DNA of 64,000 bases from VSJD01 sp041653875. Its GTDB lineage: Bacteria; Verrucomicrobiota; Kiritimatiellia; JAAZAB01. Shown piece after piece: positions 44,255-51,297 of the stretch; the stretch's first letter is position 1; every line of letters begins with the position of its first letter. The stretch is taken from contig JBAZEM010000003.1 of the NCBI GenBank assembly GCA_041653875.1, forward strand, positions 103,333 to 167,332, written 5' to 3'. Below the pieces are notes generated by a model, which had not been told where the DNA came from, searched no databases, and saw nothing but the letters and a program-made list of their open reading frames with translations. The position numbers and the translations under genes were made by a program.

Positions 44255-44737
44255 ATGCAAAAAAAATCCATGGACGCCCTTGAACGGACCCTGCGCCAGG
44301 CGAGCGCCGCCGGCGCGGGATTTCTGGGACAAGACGAGCGGCGCCTGGCGGTCATTCTCCGGGCCGATGGCGGGGCCGTCCGGCGGCGCGGATTGACCAA
44401 TGCGCGCATCGCCCGGCGTCTGCTGGCCTTGCGCCAGGCCGGATGGGAAGGACTGGGCGAGCCGGTGTCCGCCCCCCCCCATTGCGAGGTATGCGTGGAT
44501 GCCGCGCGCGGCACACTGCCCTGTCCGTTTGGCGATCGGGGCTCGTTCGCCAAAGTCAACACAACGGTCCGCAACCTTGCAAGCGGGCAGAAGATCACGT
44601 TCAGCGATTTAAATATCCACCTGATTGCCGCTCATGGGTTTTACGAGGGCCGCGGCGCCCAATTTCGCCTCGACCCGGAGCAATTGATGGACACGCTGGA
44701 AATGGGGACAATAAAAAAACATGATGGAATACATTGA
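44255..44737 (+). CDS. Conserved-looking protein of unknown function
   Basis: A 160-residue soluble protein I do not recognise. The N-terminal half is rich in Arg, Ala and Leu and predicted helical. The C-terminal half has CEVCVDAARGTLPCPFGD, three Cys that could bind a metal, and then FSDLNIHLIAAHGFYEGRGA with two His. It lies between the reductase and two STAS proteins on the same strand with good spacing, so it is probably expressed with the CODH/ACS island. It could be a metal- or corrinoid-related accessory, but nothing shows that directly. Confidence 0.6.
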   Translation: MQKKSMDALERTLRQASAAGAGFLGQDERRLAVILRADGGAVRRRGLTNARIARRLLALRQAGWEGLGEPVSAPPHCEVCVDAARGTLPCPFGDRGSFAKVNTTVRNLASGQKITFSDLNIHLIAAHGFYEGRGAQFRLDPEQLMDTLEMGTIKKHDGIH

Positions 44738-44817
44738 TTTCGCGCAAAGACGATGATAATGGTTATAGTGCACACGACCCGTCATGGAAACGACGCAACA
44801 AGGGAGGAGCCGGCGTT

Positions 44818-45147
44818 ATGCAGATCGAAACCGTCAAGATCGATCAGACAATCGTCATGGAAATCAAAGGCCGCATGGATGTCATTGCCGCAATGGAATA
44901 CGAAAAAGAGATCATGGCGTGTCTCCAGCGCGGCGAACGAAAATTCGTCGTGGACCTTAATGCCTTGGACTATATCAGCAGCGCCGGTCTGCGCAGCCTG
45001 CTGACCACCGCCAAGAAAATCAAGGAGGCCAAGGGCACAGCCAACTTCTGCAATGTCAAAGGCGTCGTCAAGGAAGTCTTTGCCATGTCCGGCTTCGACT
45101 CGATCTTGCCGATCTTCAAGTCGGTGAAGGATGCCTTGCCGCGTTAG
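44818..45147 (+). CDS. STAS-domain protein (anti-sigma factor antagonist type)
   Basis: A 109-residue single STAS domain with the motif LNALDYISSAGLRSLLTT, where the second Ser is the phosphorylatable site in SpoIIAA-like proteins. The start at 44818 follows GGGAGGA at a spacing of 9. A longer frame from TTG 44734 lacks conservation. These proteins control partner-switching cascades; no kinase or phosphatase is nearby. A second STAS gene follows after 4 bp. Confidence 0.88.
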   Translation: MQIETVKIDQTIVMEIKGRMDVIAAMEYEKEIMACLQRGERKFVVDLNALDYISSAGLRSLLTTAKKIKEAKGTANFCNVKGVVKEVFAMSGFDSILPIFKSVKDALPR

Positions 45148-45151
45148 ACCT

Positions 45152-45484
45152 ATGCAAATCATCGTCAAAAAGAGGGACTCCGCCGCCGTCTTGAGCATCC
45201 ATGGCCATTTTAACGCCGCCGCTGTCCCGGAATTCGAGCGGATTTTCAACCAGCATCTGGATGCCGGCGAACGCCGTTTCGTCTTGAACCTGGCCGAACT
45301 GACCTTCATCAGCAGTGCGAGCCTGTGTAGTATTCTTGCGACCGCCAAAAAAATCAAGGAGCGGGGCGGAAACATGGTGGTCTGCGCCCTGCAAGGCGAA
45401 GCGCGCAAAGTTTTCGATATCTCCGGGTTCGCCGCCTTGTTTTCCATTTATCCTACGGAAGCGGAGGCGCTCAAACAGGTATGA
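45152..45484 (+). CDS. STAS-domain protein, paralogue of the preceding one
   Basis: A 110-residue STAS domain with LAELTFISSASLCSILATAK in place of the usual DxSSAGL, so the conserved Gly is Ser. Phosphorylation and switching could still occur. TAKKIKE-type sequence shared by both proteins points to a tandem duplication. The start at 45152 follows the stop of the first gene by 4 bp; an ATG at 45131 would overlap it. Confidence 0.86.
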   Translation: MQIIVKKRDSAAVLSIHGHFNAAAVPEFERIFNQHLDAGERRFVLNLAELTFISSASLCSILATAKKIKERGGNMVVCALQGEARKVFDISGFAALFSIYPTEAEALKQV

Positions 45485-45559
45485 TCTCTGTCCGACGACC
45501 ATGAACCAGCCCCCCCCTCATCCCCGCAGTCTCCCGCTCTTGTTCGGCGCAATGATTCG

Positions 45560-46022
45560 TTTTTTTAACTTCTACATCGAGTTAGGCGGCCAAAGGCCGC
45601 GACTTTGCCGTTCTCTCGAACGGCGCTACAACGATCCGGTGTAGTTGCGGTTCGATAGAACCGCTTGCCGCCGTGTGGATTGAAATTCCTTAGCATCAAG
45701 TTAGGCCCCGCAGCGGGGCGGCTTTTCATAACGCCCGGTGAGGGCACCGGGCCTACAGTATTGTAGGCCGGGTCCCCTGACCCGGCGGGTTTGGATTTCC
45801 TATACATCAAGTTAGACCCCGAGGAAGGGGGCAACTTTTTCATGTAGAGCCGACTTTATGTCGGCTATCTTCGGACAGAATAGCCGGTATTCCGCCAAAA
45901 GCGGATCCGCCTATGGAGGAAAAACCGGCTCTACATCGGATTGTTATGCCATAGGCATATCCGCCACCCGCCGTCGCATAAAGCTATGGCGGGCAGGCTG
46001 GCGGAAAATTCCTGTACATGCA
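45560..46022. repeat. Long array of modular palindromic repeats
   Basis: In order: gccgttctctcgaacggc/gcggttcgatagaaccgc (45607-45664); linker ttgaaattccttagcatcaa; ccccgcagcgggg; the cgcccggtgagggcaccggg and gtaggccgggtcccctgacc module; linker ggatttcctatacatcaagt; ccccgaggaaggggg with a T-run; the 91 bp gtagagccg element (45844-45934); the gctatggcgggcaggctggc tail; and linker ggaaaattcctgtacatg. Five module types within 460 bp make this the best place to see the system. No gene is present. Confidence 0.87.
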
Positions 46023-46119
46023 CTAATCGCCGAGCGCATAAAATCGCGCTTTGCCGACTTCTTGCGGCACAAAATTACCAAAATCAAACATGAAATTGCT
46101 ATAAAGTCACGGCGGCAAA

Positions 46120-46134
46120 TGGCACGATACGGGC
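46120..46134 (+). promoter_or_regulatory. Possible sigma54 promoter ahead of the nickel/CODH genes
   Basis: TGGCACGATACGGGC has a perfect -24 half (TGGCACG). GG (46121-46122) and GC (46133-46134) are exactly 10 bases apart, although the -12 half reads GGGC instead of TTGC. The first nine bases, TGGCACGAT, are identical to the site at 25387. Transcription would begin near 46146, 70 bases before ATG 46216. Confidence 0.42.
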
Positions 46135-46215
46135 CGTTTTAATAAAAGGATTCAATAAGGTCTATGGCGGCTTCCATACAAAAGCCGAAACCGTATCGGA
46201 TGAAAGAATAGCGCC

Positions 46216-46917
46216 ATGTGCGAAAAATGTGGATGTTCAGATCGTGCGAGCCATCACCGTGCGTCAGACCATGACCGCGCGGACCTGCGCCATCTGGACC
46301 ACCTTGCGGAACAGAATCGAATGTTTTTCCAATCCAAGCGCGTGCTGGCCATCAATGTGCTGTCGTTTTCCTCATCCAGCGCCCGTCCGTTGCTCCGGCA
46401 AACGGTGGCCGAATGGGGCCGGCATCGTCATGTGGCTGTGGTGGACAGCGTCTTTTTGGAGTCCATTCATGCGGCCCATGATCATGAGTCCAGCCATTGC
46501 CATGCCCACGACGAGGCCGGGGAGGATCTGGGGTTGCTGGATGCGCACAAAATCAGCCATGCATTGCACGCCCTGGATTTGGACGGGGTGGATGTTCTTC
46601 TCCTGGAAAACGGCGGAAGCGCCGCCTGCCAGGCGCTGAACGATTTGGGCGAAGTCCTCCGCGTAGCGGTCTTTTCCGTCCGGGATGGCGAACTGAAACC
46701 GCTCAAGTTTCCTCCATTTTTCCAGAAGGCCGACGCTGTCGTTATCCAGGACATGGATCAGGCGGACGCGCTCGGCTTTGACCTGAGCAAGGCCCGCGCA
46801 AACGTCCGGAGCGTGGCGCCCCAGGCCGCGTTACTGGAGGCCTCGGCTCGCACGGGAACGGGGCTTGGCGAATGGTATGCGTTTTTGGAAGCGGGTTTGA
46901 AACGGTTCGAGGCGTAA
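46216..46917 (+). CDS. HypB-like nickel-binding protein lacking all GTPase motifs
   Basis: A 233-residue homologue of HypB, the nickel-inserting GTPase. The high-affinity nickel motif MCEKCGC is kept, as are QSKRVLAINVLS, LDAHKISHALHALDLDGVDV and KPLKFPPFFQKADAVVI. The Walker A loop (residues 50-58) reads SFSSSSARP instead of SSPGSGKT. The NKxD base-recognition motif is QDMD. The metal-site Cys-His before LDAH is gone. A His/Cys-rich stretch (H85, H88, H90, H94, C95, H96, H98) has been added. It should bind nickel but not GTP, probably serving CODH/ACS. No other Hyp gene is present. Confidence 0.82.
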   Translation: MCEKCGCSDRASHHRASDHDRADLRHLDHLAEQNRMFFQSKRVLAINVLSFSSSSARPLLRQTVAEWGRHRHVAVVDSVFLESIHAAHDHESSHCHAHDEAGEDLGLLDAHKISHALHALDLDGVDVLLLENGGSAACQALNDLGEVLRVAVFSVRDGELKPLKFPPFFQKADAVVIQDMDQADALGFDLSKARANVRSVAPQAALLEASARTGTGLGEWYAFLEAGLKRFEA

Positions 46918-46924
46918 GGTAGTC

Positions 46925-47120
46925 TCCGAGGAATGGAGTGACTTTTTCATGTAGAGCCGATTTTATGTCGGCTATCTTCGGGGCATAATAGCCGGTATTC
47001 CGCCAAAAGCGGATCCGCCTATGGAGGAAAAACCGGCTCTACATCGGATTGTCCGCCCCAGGCTGATCCGCCTCCCGCCGCCGCATAAAGCCATGGCTGG
47101 CAGGCTGGCGAAAAATTCCT
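46925..47120. repeat. Palindromic repeat block between the HypB-like and methyltransferase genes
   Basis: A complete gtagagccg/cggctctac element (46951-47042) is followed by the tail with gccatggctggcaggctggc and linker aaaaattccttaacatcaac. It adds an open but meaningless extension to the next gene's frame. Confidence 0.82.
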
Positions 47121-47170
47121 TAACATCAACGCGGATGGAAAACACAAACGGCAACAAGGAGAAAGTCGGC

Positions 47171-48067
47171 ATGGCAAAGAATACAATCGCGAATGAAGTC
47201 CACAAGGGGCGCGTTCTGGTATCCGACGGGGCATGGGGAACGTTTTTGCAGAAGAAAGGCTTGAAGACGGGCGAATGCCCTGAACTCTGGTGCGTAACGC
47301 ACCAACCGGATGTGCTCGACATTGCCAGGAGCTATATCGCCGCCGGCGCCGACATGATCGAATCCGACAGCTTCGGCGGCACACGCTACAAACTGGAGCA
47401 TTTTGGCCTGGCGGACCGCACCGCGGAAATCAATAAAGCCGCCGCCGCCATTTCCCGGGAAGCGGCCGGCGCCGACAAGTGGGTGATCGCCTCTGTCGGC
47501 CCAACCGGACGGATGACGGCCATGGGCGACGTGACGGAGCAGGATTTGTATGACGCGTTCAAGGAACAAGCCCTGGCCCTGGCCGCCGGCGGCGCGGATG
47601 CGTTGTGCATCGAAACCATGAGCGCCCTGGACGAAGCCTCCGCCGCGATCCGCGCCACGCGCGAAAACACAAAATGCGAAGTCATCTGCACGTTCACGTT
47701 CGATCGCACCCTGCAGGGCGGATATCGAACCATGATGGGCGTATCGCCGACTGAGGCGGCCCGCGCGGCCGTGGCCGCCGGCGCCCATGCGATCGGCGCC
47801 AACTGCGGCAACGGCATGGAACGGATGATCGAGATCGTGAAAGAAATGCGCGCGGCGGCGCCCAAGACCCCGATCCTGGTGCATGCCAATGCCGGCCTGC
47901 CGAAGAACGTGAACGGCGTGGACGTCTTTCCGGAAACTCCGGCTGACATGGCCGGCCGCGTGGCGCCCCTGGTGGCGGCCGGCGCAAACATTATTGGCGG
48001 ATGTTGCGGCACCACGCCGGCGCATATCGCGGCCATCCGCAAAGCAGTGGACGGATTAAAACGTTAA
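47171..48067 (+). CDS. Homocysteine S-methyltransferase-family protein
   Basis: A 298-residue zinc-dependent methyltransferase barrel like the N-terminal domain of MetH or betaine-homocysteine methyltransferase. VSDGAWGTFLQKKGL opens the fold. The zinc cysteines are in ANCGNG and IIGGCCGTTPAH. The start at 47171 follows AAGGAG at a spacing of 9. No B12 or folate domain is attached, so it must receive methyl groups from a separate donor. Its place in a CODH/ACS island suggests the methylated corrinoid iron-sulfur protein, which is inference. Confidence 0.82.
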   Translation: MAKNTIANEVHKGRVLVSDGAWGTFLQKKGLKTGECPELWCVTHQPDVLDIARSYIAAGADMIESDSFGGTRYKLEHFGLADRTAEINKAAAAISREAAGADKWVIASVGPTGRMTAMGDVTEQDLYDAFKEQALALAAGGADALCIETMSALDEASAAIRATRENTKCEVICTFTFDRTLQGGYRTMMGVSPTEAARAAVAAGAHAIGANCGNGMERMIEIVKEMRAAAPKTPILVHANAGLPKNVNGVDVFPETPADMAGRVAPLVAAGANIIGGCCGTTPAHIAAIRKAVDGLKR

Positions 48068-48088
48068 CCTGGAACGAAAGGAGCCCGT

Positions 48089-49150
48089 ATGAGCTTTCAA
48101 CCGAAATTTTTGGCCTCGGCCATCGGCAGCATGCCCTTCGATAACGCGGATTACGCCGTGGAAGTTTCACTGAAGAACCTGCCGCAGGCGCCGATTTGGC
48201 CGCAGCTTCCCAAATTCGGCATGAACGAACAGATGGAGATTCAGTATTCCGAAGGCATGCCCTGCGCCGTGATCGACCGGGACAAGCAGCGCCTCTATTT
48301 CAACACGTCCGGCGATTACTCCGAGTCCTTTGCCGCGTTTTACGAGACGTATATGGCCGCGACCGAAGGCGGCGATCTCTCCGCCCTGGCCATCAGCCCC
48401 GCTTTTTCGCGCGGCATTTACGCCTTGGAAAAGCGTCTCCAGGCCGGCGGCAAAAAGCTGCCCTACGTAAAAGTGCAGACCACCGGGCCGTGCAGTTTTG
48501 CCCTGACGATCGTGGACGAAAACAAGCGGGCGATCTATTACAACGAGGAATTCCTCGACATGATCGTAAAGACCCTGGCGCTGAAATGCCGCTGGCAAAT
48601 CCGCAAGTTCAAGCCGTTTGCGGAACGCATCATTTGTTTCGTTGACGAGCCCATTCTCTCCGCCTTCGGCAGTTCGACCTATGTATCGGTCAAACGCGAA
48701 GACGTGGTCGCCCGAATCGGCGAAGTGGTCGAGGCGATTCATGCGGAAGGCGGACTCGCCGGCATTCATTGCTGCGGCAACACGGAGTGGAGCATCCTGA
48801 TCGACGCGGGTGTGGACATCGTGAATTTTGACGCCTTCGGTTTCGGCGAGACGATCGCCATGTATGCCGACGCGGTCAAAAGCCACCTCGCCCGGGGCGG
48901 CGTCCTGGCCTGGGGGATCGTGCCGACTTCCACGGCCATCCGGGAACAAACCGCGGATACGCTGGCCGCCAAACTGGAGCAGACCATGCAACACCTCGCC
49001 GGCAAGGGGATCGATCCGGCCTTGATTGCGCAACAAGCCATGCTGACGCCGTCATGCGGCACGGGTTCGCTGGAGCCGGCCGACGCGCTCAAGGTCTTCG
49101 AAACGCTGGCGGCGCTGTCCGTGAAAATGCGGGCGCAATACCGGTTTTAA
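48089..49150 (+). CDS. UroD/MetE C-terminal-like methyltransferase, possible core methionine synthase
   Basis: A 353-residue barrel of the UroD/MetE superfamily. LASAIGSMPFDNADYAVEV opens it. CFVDEPILSAFGSSTYV, GIHCCGNTEWSIL and LTPSCGTGSLEP provide the zinc-type His/Cys ligands. It lacks the N-terminal half of MetE. Core-MetE enzymes of this size in Dehalococcoides and archaea take methyl groups from methylcobalamin or the corrinoid iron-sulfur protein, and that fits this location. A role as corrinoid-protein methyltransferase for another substrate is the alternative. The gene follows the previous one by 21 bp. Confidence 0.72.
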   Translation: MSFQPKFLASAIGSMPFDNADYAVEVSLKNLPQAPIWPQLPKFGMNEQMEIQYSEGMPCAVIDRDKQRLYFNTSGDYSESFAAFYETYMAATEGGDLSALAISPAFSRGIYALEKRLQAGGKKLPYVKVQTTGPCSFALTIVDENKRAIYYNEEFLDMIVKTLALKCRWQIRKFKPFAERIICFVDEPILSAFGSSTYVSVKREDVVARIGEVVEAIHAEGGLAGIHCCGNTEWSILIDAGVDIVNFDAFGFGETIAMYADAVKSHLARGGVLAWGIVPTSTAIREQTADTLAAKLEQTMQHLAGKGIDPALIAQQAMLTPSCGTGSLEPADALKVFETLAALSVKMRAQYRF

Positions 49151-49186
49151 CCGCAAAGCGCGCGAACTCCGGCGGAGGAGGCGACC

Positions 49187-49402
49187 ATGAGCGACATCCG
49201 GTGTCCGGGACAGGACCAGCGCTATTGGAAGCCGGGCGATATTTTTTACGCCGGCTGTCCCTGGTGCGGCGCGGAAATCGAATTTTGGAAGGACGAGCCG
49301 GTTCGGATTTGTTCGAAATGCAGGCGCGAAGTGCGGAATCCACGAATGGACCTTGGATGCGCCAAGTGGTGCAAAGAGGCGGACAAATGCCTGGGACGCT
49401 GA
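49187..49402 (+). CDS. Small zinc-ribbon-like protein
   Basis: A 71-residue protein with CPWCG, CSKC and two later cysteines (LGCAKWCKEADKCLG). These could form one zinc site plus a second metal site. GGCGGAGGAGGCGACC precedes the ATG with a strong ribosome site. It lies 36 bp after the methyltransferase and 10 bp before cooC. I do not know a function; its position suggests a role in maturation or assembly of CODH/ACS. Confidence 0.75.
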   Translation: MSDIRCPGQDQRYWKPGDIFYAGCPWCGAEIEFWKDEPVRICSKCRREVRNPRMDLGCAKWCKEADKCLGR

Positions 49403-49412
49403 AAACGACTTC

Positions 49413-50186
49413 ATGAAAATAGCCATTTCAGGCAAGGGCGGGGTCGGAAAGTCAACCTTGGCGGCGGCGCTGTCCTTGCTTCTGGCGCGCAAGGGCCGGC
49501 AAGTGCTGGCCGTGGATGCCGATCCGGACTCCAATCTCGGGGCATCCCTGGGCATCCCGGCGGCGGACCGCCGGGCGATCGTGTCCATTGCCCGCCAAGT
49601 CGCCTTGATCGAGGAGCGCACGGGCGCGAAAGTCAGCCAGTTCGGCCAGGTCTTTAAGATGAATCCGGATGTCGCGGATATCGCGGATACTTTTGCCTGG
49701 CGGCACAACGGCGTGGCCTTGCTGGTGCTGGGCGCGGTGAAACGGGGCGGAGGCGGATGCGCTTGTCCGGAGAATGTGCTGCTCAAGGCGCTGGTGACCG
49801 AGTTGGTGTTGCGGCGGGACGAGGCCCTGGTGATGGACATGGAAGCCGGCATCGAGCATCTCGGACGGGGCACGACCCGGGGCGTGGATCTGATGCTGGT
49901 TGTGGTGGAGCCCGGCCAGCGGTCTCTGGATACCGCCCGCCGTGTGTTCGAGTTGGGCAGGCAACTGGGCTTGCGCCGTTTCCGGGTCGTGGCGAATAAA
50001 ATCGCGAGCCCAGCCGACGAAACCTTCGTCCGTTCGGCCTTTAACGAGGAAGAATTGATCGGCGCGATTCCGTATTCCGAGGCCTTGCGCGGAGCGGACC
50101 GGGATGGCCGTTCCGTGTTGGACGGCATCCCCCCGGACATCCTGGCCAGGTTCGAAACAATTTTACGGCAAGTTGAACAAACGTAA
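49413..50186 (+). CDS. cooC: CooC-type nickel-insertion ATPase (first copy)
   Basis: A 257-residue MinD-like ATPase. The deviant Walker A is ISGKGGVGKSTLAAAL, the switch region VDADPDSNLGASLGIP. The nickel-site type cysteines are in GGGCACPENVLLKALV, and DMEAGIEHLGRGTTRGVDLM follows. CooC dimers insert nickel into the CODH C-cluster. The CxC in GCACPE matches the metal-binding pair of CooC. The ATG at 49413 is chosen over an upstream frame from 49353 that overlaps the zinc-ribbon gene. Confidence 0.92.
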   Translation: MKIAISGKGGVGKSTLAAALSLLLARKGRQVLAVDADPDSNLGASLGIPAADRRAIVSIARQVALIEERTGAKVSQFGQVFKMNPDVADIADTFAWRHNGVALLVLGAVKRGGGGCACPENVLLKALVTELVLRRDEALVMDMEAGIEHLGRGTTRGVDLMLVVVEPGQRSLDTARRVFELGRQLGLRRFRVVANKIASPADETFVRSAFNEEELIGAIPYSEALRGADRDGRSVLDGIPPDILARFETILRQVEQT

Positions 50187-50232
50187 GCGCAAACACTTAC
50201 AATCGACAATTTGTTAGGAACAGGAGCCAAGA

Positions 50233-50466
50233 ATGAGCATCACGGATATTGAGCGTCAGAAATATGTCCGCCTGATCGCGCGCGTGGAAGAGTTGGAAGC
50301 CCGCGTGGCGGAACTGGAAGACGAAATCGCCTTCGATAAAGACTCCGGCCAATCCCAGGATGGGGCCTTGGTGGCAGACGAACTGCGGGCGGCGCAGAAC
50401 AAATTGGCCGCGGCGCGCACCGAGCTGGCGCGCGTCAGCGACGGTTGCGGAAAACCCCACGGATGA
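50233..50466 (+). CDS. Small coiled-coil protein between the cooC genes
   Basis: A 77-residue, almost wholly helical protein (RLIARVEELEARVAELEDEI, then AAQNKLAAARTELARVSDG), predicted to form a coiled-coil dimer. AGGAACAGGAGCC precedes the ATG as a ribosome site. It ends 43 bp before the second cooC. I do not recognise the family. It could be a scaffold or adaptor for one of the flanking ATPases. Confidence 0.62.
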   Translation: MSITDIERQKYVRLIARVEELEARVAELEDEIAFDKDSGQSQDGALVADELRAAQNKLAAARTELARVSDGCGKPHG

Positions 50467-50509
50467 CCGGCAACGATTTTTTCAACCACGAGCGAAGAAA
50501 TTGACGCGT

Positions 50510-51289
50510 ATGAGTTTCACGATTGCCATAACGGGCAAAGGGGGGGTCGGCAAAACGACGCTCGCGGGTCTTCTGGTGAAACGCCTGATCGCCTCCGGAC
50601 GCCGGCCCGTCCTGGCCGTGGACGCGGACCCCAACACCTGTTTGGACGCCGCGCTGGGCGTAAAAATCCGGCAGACGGTCGGCGGCGGCCGGGAAGAGGC
50701 CCGTCAAATCGCCGGCAAGGGGCTGGCGTCCGGCATTTCCAAACAGCAACTGTTGGAGCTGAAAATCGAGGAAAGCTTGGTGGAGGCCGAGGCTTTCGAT
50801 TATCTCGCCATGGGACGGCCCGAGGGGCCGGGCTGTTATTGCTATGCCAATAATGTATTGAAATCGGCCTTGGAGACGCTGGCCGGCCATTACCCCTATG
50901 TGGTGCTCGATAACGAGGCCGGATTGGAAAACCTCTCGCGCCGGATCGTGCGCAAAGTGGATCTTTTGATCATGGTGTCGGACCCGTCCCGCCGCGGCTT
51001 GGAAACGGTGCGGCGCTTGCACGCGCTGGCGCGGGAAATGGGCGTGGCCTTCGACCGTCTGGCTTTGGTGGTCAACCGCCTGCGGCAGGAAACGCTGCCC
51101 GCGGAGGTCGAGGCCGTCCGCGCTGAAACCGGCGCCCAGGCGGTCTGGGGTTTGCCGGATCTCGCGGCGGTGGCGGAGCGAGCGGAGCGCGGCGAGTATG
51201 GATGCGACCTTCCGGCGGACAACGCGCTGGTGCGAAAAGTGGATGAGTTGCTGCGGGTTTTAGTGCCTGGCCGCGAAACTGGAGGATGA
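50510..51289 (+). CDS. cooC: CooC/AcsF-type ATPase (second copy)
   Basis: A 259-residue MinD-like ATPase paralogous to the one at 49413. Walker A is ITGKGGVGKTTLAGLL, switch VDADPNTCLDAALGV, the metal-site cysteines GPGCYCYANNVLKSAL, and DNEAGLENLSRRIVRKVDLL follows. The CYCYANN form is the CooC/AcsF pattern. One copy may serve CooS and the other AcsB; which does which is not decidable here. Its TGA overlaps the first possible ATG of cooS. Confidence 0.92.
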   Translation: MSFTIAITGKGGVGKTTLAGLLVKRLIASGRRPVLAVDADPNTCLDAALGVKIRQTVGGGREEARQIAGKGLASGISKQQLLELKIEESLVEAEAFDYLAMGRPEGPGCYCYANNVLKSALETLAGHYPYVVLDNEAGLENLSRRIVRKVDLLIMVSDPSRRGLETVRRLHALAREMGVAFDRLALVVNRLRQETLPAEVEAVRAETGAQAVWGLPDLAAVAERAERGEYGCDLPADNALVRKVDELLRVLVPGRETGG

Positions 51290-51297
51290 TCAACGAT

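Noticed and set aside
45858..46142. Short plus-strand frames within repeat arrays (for example 45858-46142, 58453-58635, 58577-58888).
   Set aside because: The encoded peptides repeat the same KSALHE/GSAFGGIPA words because they translate the palindromic elements. None has a ribosome site.
46081..46215. A cobalamin riboswitch upstream of the HypB-like gene or the CODH operon.
   Set aside because: No B12-box-like sequence or suitable multi-stem structure could be found there or before acsC and RACo.
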